From positions 1-64,000 of the IMG/VR virus record IMGVR_UViG_3300021168_000016: a DNA stretch of 64,000 bases; one strand, given 5' to 3'. Both the position numbers and the translations under genes were made by a program. The stretch comes from a virus. Shown here piece after piece: positions 28,350 through 36,249 of the stretch; the first letter of the stretch is position 1; every line of letters starts with the position of its first letter. The notes beneath the pieces were generated by a model. It had not been told where the DNA came from and searched no databases. It worked only from the letters and a program-made list of their open reading frames with translations.

Positions 28350-28399
28350 TAAAAATTAGCTCCGCCTAACCACTGGTATTCGTCGCAGATTTTCTTCAT
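28349..28399 (-). CDS. 16-residue micro-ORF carrying the W-L-G-G tag
   Basis: Encodes MKKICDEYQWLGGANF. Its ATG overlaps the stop of the upstream gene (ATGA) and its stop overlaps the next ATG (TAATG), so it is perfectly packed between two genes. The peptide reproduces the C-terminal tag of neighbouring genes. It may be a real micro-protein, or the surviving 3' end of a gene whose body was replaced by the GC-richer 471-residue gene upstream. Confidence 0.45.
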   Translation of the reverse strand: MKKICDEYQWLGGANF

Positions 28400-29811
28400 T
28401 TGTTTACCACTGAAGCACGATGCCGAACAACCCCTCCGCTTCCGAAGATAATTCCCATAGCCATCTGACAGAATCCACTGGTGTCTGAGTTGGTCCAACT
28501 CATCGCTACCGTGCCCCCAGTCCCTAATTTAAATTGTGACAAAGCACTATCCGTTGTACCGTCACTCGACCCTTGGTCGCTAGCCAAACTTTCTATTTCG
28601 GATCCGGTCGGGACAGCCTGATAGGAATAATCAAAGACGCTGGCTATATCTTGCACAACCATTGAAGTAGTCGTAGACGGGACACTTACTGTTACCGTTC
28701 CGGACGCCAAAGAGGTGCTGGCTACAGTGGTGAAGGTCCCGGTAGCAGTGGTCCCGCTAGAGCCTTGATTGACCAGGAACCAAGTCTCTGCCATCCCCAT
28801 GTAGTTATCCATCGTACCTGAGAACGTTGCCACGATATTCGCTGTGGATGCAGTAGGATTCTTGAGATACCAAATTTCTGCTCCATTCCCGCTGGCATTG
28901 GTGCACGTTTGCAACTTGGTTAGATTCGCTGCACCAAAAGTAACGCTGGAAATAGTGTTAGCTGCCGTATCGTAGGTTGCGAGATAGAGTAGCAAACCAT
29001 TAGGACTGCTACTCACTACATAGTTGCTCATCGTTACCTTGAATGGAGTTCCTACTGTAGTTCCTATCGCCTGTGCATAGGTATCAAACGCGGGAATGGT
29101 TGGGATGTCGGTCGTAGGTCGTAAACTGATACAGGTTGCATCCCCGTCACCGGAAGTTTGTGTCCAGATCAATGTGGTTCTTGTCGCAGCGGCAATGTAA
29201 GCAGAAGCCCAACTTGTTGCCTCTCCAGCGCCAAATGCATTTGAAGTAAAAATAGCCGTTTGCGATCCATTCTGCGTAATAGTAGTCTCGTGGCCTTGAG
29301 CAAGACCGACAAGATAATCTCCTGAGATAGCATCCGAACAAGTAGCCGTCAACGTCGCGCTATTCGTTAGTCCTGTATGGAAGAATGAAGGCAGGCGTAC
29401 CGGATAGGATTGATGCACTCCACAAAACGACACAGCAGAACCAGCAATGTATTCGCCACTCAGCGCGCGAGACAGACTTACCAGTATCGCGTGCGTTCCA
29501 GAAGCAGGCGCAACCAGAATCCACTCTAGTATAGCCATCTCAGAGCCGCCATGATCCCTACCACGAATCGCTAACTTTGCGTTGACGCTGTTGAAAGCGA
29601 CCGAACTTACCATCAATGCGTTTGGATCGTTAAGAACTCCGGCGACCTGAATAACGAGGACGCTGTTCGTGCAGCCTGCGCCTACGGTGTGATTCCAGGT
29701 AAACGATGATCCGGACAAAGTAGTTGATCCACTATTGCTAGTTGAGTCAACTGATATGCTCGCCACCGCATGCGCGCATAGAAGAGGAATGAGTAAGAGT
29801 AATCGCCACAT
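28396..29811 (-). CDS. Secreted beta-sandwich protein, duplicated domain
   Basis: 471 residues. Signal peptide WRLLLLIPLLCAHAVAS. Two similar beta-sandwich domains (about 20-230 and 235-460), each with a GAGCTNSVLVIQVAG / SSVTFGAANLTKL type strand pattern and a final motif of C-Q-M-A-M-G-I-I-F type. Related to the two tagged proteins downstream but with a Sec signal and without the tag. More GC-rich than neighbours. The start overlaps the stop of the upstream gene by one base. Confidence 0.65.
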   Translation of the reverse strand: MWRLLLLIPLLCAHAVASISVDSTSNSGSTTLSGSSFTWNHTVGAGCTNSVLVIQVAGVLNDPNALMVSSVAFNSVNAKLAIRGRDHGGSEMAILEWILVAPASGTHAILVSLSRALSGEYIAGSAVSFCGVHQSYPVRLPSFFHTGLTNSATLTATCSDAISGDYLVGLAQGHETTITQNGSQTAIFTSNAFGAGEATSWASAYIAAATRTTLIWTQTSGDGDATCISLRPTTDIPTIPAFDTYAQAIGTTVGTPFKVTMSNYVVSSSPNGLLLYLATYDTAANTISSVTFGAANLTKLQTCTNASGNGAEIWYLKNPTASTANIVATFSGTMDNYMGMAETWFLVNQGSSGTTATGTFTTVASTSLASGTVTVSVPSTTTSMVVQDIASVFDYSYQAVPTGSEIESLASDQGSSDGTTDSALSQFKLGTGGTVAMSWTNSDTSGFCQMAMGIIFGSGGVVRHRASVVNK

Positions 29812-31178
29812 CAGTACGTGTACTCCATGATCAAGGCGATACTGGTCGCATTACCGATAGTTGTCATACCGGGATCGATTCCAGTACCAGTCGTCCATGC
29901 GGCGTTAGTCACTGTACCGGTAGATGAATAAGCGTAGGAGTTGCCGCATGTCACTGTACCGGTAAGGATTGCTGTGCCTGTACCTGCCGAGCCAAATGTA
30001 GGAGTTAGCGCGGTAGTATTCGCGGCATTGTCTGAACGGCACTTGACTGCTGTGATGGTTCGCGTGACGCCGGAGTCGTTGTAGCAGGAATTATTAGAGA
30101 TTGCGTCATCTCCGGCTGCCATTGCGAATGAAGTTCCAGAACCGCCCCATACTTCCGTACACGATCCCTTACTGTACTGCGCAGCAAGCTGAGTCGCAGT
30201 GACTGACGCACTAACAATACCCGCTCCTGGTAATCCCGTACCATTCGTTAAAGTTACCGACGCTGGTGTACCTAGTGTCGGATTGACGAGGGTTGCAGAG
30301 TTTGAGAATACTAAACTACCACTACTGCCCGTTTCATCTGTAACTGCGGACATAAGGTTAGCGCTATTTGGGGTTGCCAAGAATGTTGCCACACCAGTTC
30401 CCAGACCGGATACTCCCGTTGAGATAGGTAGCCCAGTAGCGTTAGTTAACGTCATGGAGGCGGGAGTACTCCCTGTGTCAAATAGAAGCTTTCCTGTCCC
30501 ACTTGCTCCTGTAGAAGTCACGCCTTCGACCGTGAAGTGTCCTGTCACTCCCAATGTACCTGCGAAGAAACCGTCACCAGCACCATCCACGCTGAACACC
30601 TTAGTACCACCTGTGTGAAAGGTATCTGTCCCTGAGACACCAGCGTAAGCTGTAAGGAAGTTGAATCCCGTTCCTGCAGCTGTAGCATTGTTCAACTGGA
30701 TCATATCGCTGGTAGAGGCTGCACTGGCCTCCCAACCGCGAATAAGGGTATGGGCAGCATTGCCAGTCATAAATATGTTTTTCGCAAACGCTGTGGTGTA
30801 GATACTGCCGCACGCTACGGTCGAACCGAAGATGTTGGCTCCAGCAGCACCAGCACCTCCACCGAAGTTACATATCTGGAATTGGCTGAAGCCGTTCGTT
30901 CCAAAGCGCACTGCCCCTTGCTGCGGCCCGCTAGTTCCCATAGGAGTATCGATGTTGAGGACAGGCGCAGTGTTAGAGTCGTTTAAGAAACCTAGGATTG
31001 AGAGGTTAGCTGTACTTCCTCCAAACGCTGATCCGGCCTGAAAGGTATTAATGGTAGAGAATGTCTGACTTGCTGTCCATGTTTGTGGTACATCAAGCAC
31101 GGCCTGCGTATGGGTTTGCGCCACTAAACAATTAGCCGTTAACAGCAATAGCAGAAGTATGAGTATTCTCTTTACCAT
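29811..31178 (-). CDS. Secreted tail-fibre-like repeat protein
   Basis: 455 residues. An N-terminal signal segment (RILILLLLLLTANCLVAQ, possible lipoprotein cleavage at Cys) is followed by fibre-type repeats such as TLTNATGLPISTGVSGLGTG and GTPASVTLTNGTGLP, well known from phage tail-fibre shafts and trimer stalks. The C-terminal 110 residues form a beta domain with Cys pairs ending LIMEYTY. A phage fibre with a Sec signal is odd. GC-richer than neighbours. Confidence 0.7.
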   Translation of the reverse strand: MVKRILILLLLLLTANCLVAQTHTQAVLDVPQTWTASQTFSTINTFQAGSAFGGSTANLSILGFLNDSNTAPVLNIDTPMGTSGPQQGAVRFGTNGFSQFQICNFGGGAGAAGANIFGSTVACGSIYTTAFAKNIFMTGNAAHTLIRGWEASAASTSDMIQLNNATAAGTGFNFLTAYAGVSGTDTFHTGGTKVFSVDGAGDGFFAGTLGVTGHFTVEGVTSTGASGTGKLLFDTGSTPASMTLTNATGLPISTGVSGLGTGVATFLATPNSANLMSAVTDETGSSGSLVFSNSATLVNPTLGTPASVTLTNGTGLPGAGIVSASVTATQLAAQYSKGSCTEVWGGSGTSFAMAAGDDAISNNSCYNDSGVTRTITAVKCRSDNAANTTALTPTFGSAGTGTAILTGTVTCGNSYAYSSTGTVTNAAWTTGTGIDPGMTTIGNATSIALIMEYTY

Positions 31179-31522
31179 CCGTCACTTCCTAACCATTGGC
31201 ACTCTGTAGTAATTACTACAGCATTAAATGTCAAGAATTCCACAAATGTCGTTGTTAACTGTCCTAATGTTGTTATGTTTACACTCCAAATAGCACTATT
31301 AACATCTTGTAAACTAATCACAGTCGATGTTGTAACGCCGACTGATGTTGTAGTTAGTTGTCCACTAGTTGTAATTCCTAGCTGCCAACAATTATTACTA
31401 CTATCTTTTAAGACATAAATCGGGACTGTTACAGCACCGACACCTGTAGTCGTTAACTGTCCAAGAGGGTTAACTCCCATCTGCCAGTTATTCGTTCCCG
31501 CGTCCTGTAAATAATATGGCAT
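31172..31522 (-). CDS. Three-repeat small protein with C-terminal W-L-G tag
   Basis: 116 residues made of three tandem units of about 35 residues, each with [YS]xLxDxxxNxWQxGIT and GQLTTT. It ends ECQWLGSDGW, the tag also seen in two genes and one micro-ORF downstream. No signal. Two hairpins lie immediately upstream. Probably a small trimeric or solenoid decoration protein. Not recognised as a known family. Confidence 0.6.
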   Translation of the reverse strand: MPYYLQDAGTNNWQMGVNPLGQLTTTGVGAVTVPIYVLKDSSNNCWQLGITTSGQLTTTSVGVTTSTVISLQDVNSAIWSVNITTLGQLTTTFVEFLTFNAVVITTECQWLGSDGW

Positions 31523-31597
31523 AGGTAATTCCGGTGCATTTTAACAGGATGCACCAAACCTGGGCCGGGGCCTCCACTTAGCTAACTACAGCTAAGA
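31523..31597 (-). promoter_or_regulatory. Two hairpins between decoration genes
   Basis: On the minus strand a CTTAGCT/AGCTAAG hairpin lies just after the upstream stop. A GGTGCAT/ATGCACC hairpin follows, close to the next start codon. Neither has a T-run, so they may be processing or stability elements rather than terminators. Confidence 0.4.
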
Positions 31598-32062
31598 TTA
31601 TTCAGAGTGAATCAAGTTGACGTTAACGTTGACAGAAGTACCAGTACACTGGTTAACGATTGCTACTTCTGCGTTAGAAGCAGTAGCACCAACACCGGAC
31701 AGGCCTTCATCAGCGTTGAATGCAGCCCACATTGCTGTACCACGTTGGTTAAAAGCTAGCTGGACGTTAGGAACAGCGATCAAAGTTCCCAAGGTCATAC
31801 CAGATTTAACTATGTTAGCAGCAGCTGGCGAGTCAACAGTTTGGGGAGTTGGTACAATAGCCGATCCGGCCGTTGACAGAACAGAAGTTCTGTTAGCGCG
31901 GATCCAGATGGCGTTGTCTGCTGGTGTTGCGTAAGATCCGCACATAATCTTTTGGATCACGTAACGAAGACCAGCGAGACCGAGTGTGCTCAGTGAACTA
32001 GTGTTTGTGTTCGCAGAGCCATTAGAGTTAGCGTTGTAAGCAGTTCCATAATAGTACGGCAT
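31598..32062 (-). CDS. Putative head decoration protein
   Basis: 154 residues, low charge, Ala/Thr/Asn-rich, all-beta by pattern, starting MPYYYGTAYNANSNG. A strong ribosome-binding site AAGGAGAATAATCA suggests high expression, as for capsid and tube genes. The position two to three genes after the major capsid protein fits a capsid decoration protein. No direct motif. Confidence 0.55.
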   Translation of the reverse strand: MPYYYGTAYNANSNGSANTNTSSLSTLGLAGLRYVIQKIMCGSYATPADNAIWIRANRTSVLSTAGSAIVPTPQTVDSPAAANIVKSGMTLGTLIAVPNVQLAFNQRGTAMWAAFNADEGLSGVGATASNAEVAIVNQCTGTSVNVNVNLIHSE

Positions 32063-32065
32063 TGA

Positions 32066-32686
32066 TTATTCTCCTTGAGCTTTAGGCTCTTCGATTTTAA
32101 CTAGTTGCACTGTCTCACACTTCGGACACACATGTTGTACGTGTGTATCTGAATAAGGCTTTACTACACGCCAGACAAGACATCTAAAACACATAGTAGC
32201 GTCTTCAGAAGTCTTCTCTCCTGGATCAATTTCAGGTTCTGGCATAACTTGTACTCCTCCAGTCATCAGTTTAATTCTTTCAGTTTCAAACTCAAATTGA
32301 CCCATTATCATTACTTTCGTATAGAAAGAATTCTTATACACTGTCCAAATTGATCTACACTCGGAACAGTACCAAAAAGGCCCGCAATCTCCCCGATCTA
32401 AAACAGGATCATCTTTCCAAAGTCTATAAGCTAAAGGATGCTGTCTCGGATCTTCTGTAATCCCAAGTACACTCTCTACAACTCCAATCATATGTATATC
32501 AGATCGGATGAATATCTTCTGCGTTGCACGTCGACAATTCTGACAGTTCTCATTCCACTCTTTCTGCCCTTCACGAACCATTTCTGCCCAAGGGTAGAAA
32601 TCTTGCTGTTTCAATGCACCTTCATCGTAGAATGGATCTTTGTGGAAGGGAGCCTTCTCTTTTGGAAATGTTTCGACCGAATTCAT
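32066..32686 (-). CDS. Zinc-ribbon protein (four CxxC knuckles)
   Basis: 206 residues from the ATG at 32,686 (AAAGGA upstream, ATGA overlap with previous gene); an earlier start at 32,746 lacks a ribosome site. Four CxxC knuckles: CQNC, CSEC, CFRC and CPKC, likely two zinc ribbons. Charged, soluble. First of three consecutive zinc-ribbon genes between capsid and decoration genes. Function unknown. Confidence 0.65.
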   Translation of the reverse strand: MNSVETFPKEKAPFHKDPFYDEGALKQQDFYPWAEMVREGQKEWNENCQNCRRATQKIFIRSDIHMIGVVESVLGITEDPRQHPLAYRLWKDDPVLDRGDCGPFWYCSECRSIWTVYKNSFYTKVMIMGQFEFETERIKLMTGGVQVMPEPEIDPGEKTSEDATMCFRCLVWRVVKPYSDTHVQHVCPKCETVQLVKIEEPKAQGE

Positions 32687-32943
32687 AATATTTCCTTTAC
32701 GTCTGCCTTCTCGAGTCCTACGGGTTCTCCATAAGCGAACACACAATCATCACATACATATATAAGGTGAGAAGGACGTATATACTTCGACGATTCCTGA
32801 CTCGAGTAACCACCCTTTTTACCGCAGATCACGCAGTACGCCCTCTCTACCAGATAGATAGGATGTGTTTCAGTAGCAGTCTTCATCCGTGAATCTATCT
32901 TGCCCGTTGACGATAACTTTAAGAATTCTTGTGCGTTAAACAT
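32683..32943 (-). CDS. Small zinc-ribbon protein
   Basis: 86 residues with CVIC near residue 37 and CDDC near residue 64, spaced for one zinc ribbon. The last codons are the ribosome-binding region of the next gene. Overlaps it by four bases and the upstream gene by one, so all three zinc-ribbon genes are translationally coupled. Function unknown. Confidence 0.65.
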   Translation of the reverse strand: MFNAQEFLKLSSTGKIDSRMKTATETHPIYLVERAYCVICGKKGGYSSQESSKYIRPSHLIYVCDDCVFAYGEPVGLEKADVKEIL

Positions 32944-33209
32944 TAGTTCGTCTTTCCTGGCTTCGGAGGAAGAATAGGTTCGTCTGTAGTTATATTCTGT
33001 TGGATGTATGGTTTAGAAGGAGCTACTGTTTGTTCGGCCTTCTTCTCTTGGAAAGCATCCGCTTTATTTAGAGTGACCATCACTACACACTCTACAAGAT
33101 GGCTGTTCTGACAGTTAAAGAGAGAACCGCCGCCTATAGGAAAGATCTTTCCTTTACAATAAGGACATCTAGTCTCAGGACCTAACCGTGCCGGATACAT
33201 CAGTTTCAT
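32943..33209 (-). CDS. Small zinc-ribbon protein
   Basis: 88 residues. CPYC at 15-18, then C33 and C41 with a His between, consistent with one zinc site in the first 45 residues. A Pro/Lys/Gln-rich flexible tail follows. GAAAGGAGAAGCTT precedes the ATG. Function unknown. Confidence 0.6.
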   Translation of the reverse strand: MKLMYPARLGPETRCPYCKGKIFPIGGGSLFNCQNSHLVECVVMVTLNKADAFQEKKAEQTVAPSKPYIQQNITTDEPILPPKPGKTN

Positions 33210-33356
33210 AAGCTTCTCCTTTCTTTCAATCTAAGATAGAGGGAGTTTAATACCCCCTCTTTCCTAGTGTCTTTGGAACTCCGAGCTTTAAGAAAATCTG
33301 CTGAGTGGTCCTTCCTCCTGTCAAAGGAACAACAGAACCACCCAGACAGACGACCA

Positions 33357-34094
33357 TCAAGACTGGCATCCCGATGGAAGGTCTTTTGAACAGCTACAAC
33401 ATTTTATTTCTTCGATACTACAACTTGGGAGAAGGCGTTGACATTTACCACATACTGTAACACCTTCACTTAAGATAATCGTTGGAGGAGTAATGTTATT
33501 CCTCGCCAGTACTCGCAACGTATTCTCTAATCTAGGATGACAGCTATTACAAAGAGTTAAGCCATTCTCTGTAACGAACCTTAGTTCGAGAAATCTTTCC
33601 CAATCCTTAATGTGATGAGCGTACATCGCATCATCATCACCAAATTTGTGTTTTCTTGCTCCGCAATGTTGGCAACGATGATAATCACGATCAAGTACGC
33701 TCTTCGACCATCTGCGATATCTTGCACTAGTACGAGCAATACTAGTTTCTCTTGCTGCTCCTATCCTAGCTTTTGTCAACTCACTGTGAGGAATACCTTG
33801 GTTCCAAGGTGCTCTTCCAGTTAGTTTATCGGAAATACTCTGAGCAATCATCTTTGCTTTTTCTTCTCCATAGTATTCAACGTTAGTTAAATTCTTCTTT
33901 GGAGAAGTATGTCCTTTATTAGGACTAGGTCTGCCTTGTAAAGCTAAACTTCTCTTTCTATTTGATTCCTCTGTTTGAGGACGACTTACAGTCCAATTAA
34001 CACCGGATCGTCCTCTTTTCCAGCCGTCTGGAATAGCAGTATCCTTTGGATGTTTCCTTGATGCTATTCCATCTGTAATCCAGATAAATTCCAT
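33357..34094 (-). CDS. HNH homing endonuclease
   Basis: 245 residues from the ATG at 34,094, chosen for the perfect AGGAGG six bases upstream; a longer frame starts at 34,139. The N-terminus (EFIWITDGIASRKH ... IPDGWKRGRSG) is a NUMOD-type DNA-binding start. The middle has a GYGEEKA-like and HSELTKARIGAA motif. The HNH core is CQHCGARK, HHIKDW and CNSCH. An extra C-terminal zinc knuckle pair (CGKC, CCSC) follows. Inserted directly after the major capsid gene, a typical homing site. Related in layout to the nuclease at 14.1 kb. Confidence 0.9.
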   Translation of the reverse strand: MEFIWITDGIASRKHPKDTAIPDGWKRGRSGVNWTVSRPQTEESNRKRSLALQGRPSPNKGHTSPKKNLTNVEYYGEEKAKMIAQSISDKLTGRAPWNQGIPHSELTKARIGAARETSIARTSARYRRWSKSVLDRDYHRCQHCGARKHKFGDDDAMYAHHIKDWERFLELRFVTENGLTLCNSCHPRLENTLRVLARNNITPPTIILSEGVTVCGKCQRLLPSCSIEEIKCCSCSKDLPSGCQS

Positions 34095-34141
34095 GCTTGG
34101 CCTCCTATAGACGTATATACCTGTACTAGAAGAGGCCAAGC
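34095..34141 (-). promoter_or_regulatory. Hairpin sequestering the homing endonuclease ribosome-binding site
   Basis: A perfect 10-bp inverted repeat (34,095-34,104 with 34,132-34,141). Its 3' arm, read on the minus strand, is GAGGCCAAGC, so it contains most of the AGGAGG ribosome site and the bases up to the ATG. When the capsid transcript reads through, this stem would hide the start signal, keeping nuclease synthesis low. Confidence 0.65.
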
Positions 34142-34149
34142 TAGAATAA

Positions 34150-36150
34150 TTAGACGTATTTCTGTTCTGCCTTCTTTAGAACAGAAGTAAACAACTTGGT
34201 GAAGACCTTCTTCACAAAGCTATTCTTTTTAACCAGTTTTGCTGTTTGCTGCCCATACTTTCGATAGAGGCCCATAACCAACTTGGCTCCAAGTCCAGTA
34301 TTTTCATAAACTTCTGTCAGGTAACGTCGGACCAATTGAGTCTTAGTACCTGTGAAGAAGTTTTCTTCGAATACAGCAGCAGCGATCCAGCAAGGTGCCA
34401 CAAATGGCCCGATTGAAGTCCGGATTGCTGAAACCCACGGCATATAATGCGCGAGTACTTCGTGGATGTAAGTTCCATAGGTCCATTCACGAGTGACTAC
34501 TGGCCACTCAATGGCATAATAGTCGCGCATAGTGAAGAATTCCCTGACAGTCGGGATCCTGCTATGTGGGTAAGGATTGGTGTTAATGTCATAGAACAAA
34601 GTACCTGCGGGCAACATTGGGTGCAGACGAATAGGAATTGCTGTCCCGCCCTCAGGATTTACGCTGTACTTTGATTTATAAGCAGACACCATGAATCCAC
34701 CAAGGATGCTCTGTTGTCCACCCTTATCGTAAGGGAAGATATAGGAGTTGGTTCCAGTGGCGGAGTACACGATTGCAGCATCCAGCTTCTGACGAACATC
34801 AGCTGAACACCAAATCGCATCAGGCTGTGCTTGATATGCGTTCCACAGTGCCAGAAGATCTGCTTCCAGTTCTGCTACTTGCCCGTTACCGGCTGATGTG
34901 AACGAACCGTTGTTCATGTCCGTCCAGATGCCATTCTTAAACGCGTAAGTCAACAGACCATCAAAGTCAGTCGTCTGGAAGCTGCTATCAGTTGATAGAC
35001 CAGTAGCATTAGCGAACTGAGTACCGGCAGGAGTAGCACCAATAACAACCTTTGGTGAACTCGTGATGGCAGCCAATGTCAATGCACTATTGATAGTGAT
35101 CGCACCGGCGTTAGTACCGGCAAATACGTACCACGCGTAGCCAACTGCACCGGCAATCGCAGTCGTTGTCAACGTTACCCATTTGGCAGTAGCGTTAGTC
35201 AGGACGGCTGTTGATACGTTAGACATAGCTGACGTACCACCAGCAACGGCAAGAGTTGTTCCATCAACGTTGGTACGTGTTGAGGTAGGAACAAGACCAG
35301 CTGCTACAGTTGGAGGAGCATTATAACCACCTTGACCACCGGGGTTCATGCCCATGCCGGTAATAGCGATAACAGTAGCAAATACGTTACAGGCAGAGTT
35401 CGGTAATCCAGCAGTAGCGGGACTATTAAACGTGTCTGAAGTAGCAAGTGCGGCTGTTACGTTATTAGCCTGACCAAGAGCGAAACCAAGGTTACCGGCT
35501 GCGGTACCAGAGTTACCAAGCAGAGTCATCGACTCTTCCTGCAACCGGAGACGAGCGAGATTGCGGAAGTGTTCGTCTGCTAGGTTATCTGTATACCCTT
35601 CGCCAGCCCATTGCGATGTGAAAGTATTCCCACCTTCCATACCGAGCTCTTTGTAAGTCGCAAGGTAATCGATTTCGTTCGGAGTTGCGATAGCGTTACG
35701 TTGTCCTTCCTGAACACCTGCATAAATGTAGGTGGAGTTAGGATTACGTGTCGCCTTCCAGTGAGCTGCCGTACCAACGCCTGCGTTGACTTTACCTTTC
35801 TTCGGGATCATCTGAATAAAGGGTGTCAGCAACGGGAATAGGAAGAAGGCAGGTCCACGAAGATCGTAGAAGTTAAAACCAATCCAGGTTCCCATTCCGG
35901 GAGGATTAGTCTTAATCAGTTCCTGCATTGCATCATTCTGTGCTTTGAGCAAGCTCCTGTTAAGAGCAAGTACTTCTGGGTTATTCTGAGTCCAACGCTT
36001 GCTAACTGGGATATTTTCGTCAGTCCTTGGATCAAGATCTCGTACCCTTTTAGCAAGGTCAGCGATTTTAGGATCACTGAGGGCCTTCGCGAGTGCCTGA
36101 CGACCCCTGATGATACCTTGAATATATTCTTCTTGATTAAAACGCGGCAT
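34150..36150 (-). CDS. Major capsid protein with inserted beta domain
   Basis: 666 residues. The HK97-fold signature is in the N-terminal helix and E-loop region (about 60-200, including MGTWIGFNFYDLRGPAFFL) and the C-terminal part (about 410-600, with PDAIWCSADVRQKLDAAIVY and MRDYYAIEWP). A Gly/Ala/Thr-rich beta insertion (about 225-400) probably protrudes as an Ig-like surface domain. The Lys-rich C-terminal tail (about 615-666) is helical. Length is about twice the usual. Strong ribosome site (CAGGAGAATAAAGT). It follows the prohead protease gene as expected. Confidence 0.85.
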   Translation of the reverse strand: MPRFNQEEYIQGIIRGRQALAKALSDPKIADLAKRVRDLDPRTDENIPVSKRWTQNNPEVLALNRSLLKAQNDAMQELIKTNPPGMGTWIGFNFYDLRGPAFFLFPLLTPFIQMIPKKGKVNAGVGTAAHWKATRNPNSTYIYAGVQEGQRNAIATPNEIDYLATYKELGMEGGNTFTSQWAGEGYTDNLADEHFRNLARLRLQEESMTLLGNSGTAAGNLGFALGQANNVTAALATSDTFNSPATAGLPNSACNVFATVIAITGMGMNPGGQGGYNAPPTVAAGLVPTSTRTNVDGTTLAVAGGTSAMSNVSTAVLTNATAKWVTLTTTAIAGAVGYAWYVFAGTNAGAITINSALTLAAITSSPKVVIGATPAGTQFANATGLSTDSSFQTTDFDGLLTYAFKNGIWTDMNNGSFTSAGNGQVAELEADLLALWNAYQAQPDAIWCSADVRQKLDAAIVYSATGTNSYIFPYDKGGQQSILGGFMVSAYKSKYSVNPEGGTAIPIRLHPMLPAGTLFYDINTNPYPHSRIPTVREFFTMRDYYAIEWPVVTREWTYGTYIHEVLAHYMPWVSAIRTSIGPFVAPCWIAAAVFEENFFTGTKTQLVRRYLTEVYENTGLGAKLVMGLYRKYGQQTAKLVKKNSFVKKVFTKLFTSVLKKAEQKYV

Positions 36151-36249
36151 ACTTTATTCTCCTGTTTCGTGATGAAGTTTTCTATTTCCTTTTCCTCATC
36201 GCTGACAGGAAGCGATTGGTAAAGAAATTAGTAGGTCCTTAGGGTCGTC

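Noticed and set aside
31172-32062. Homology between the two proteins starting MPYY
   Set aside because: Only the first four residues agree; the rest differs in repeats and composition.
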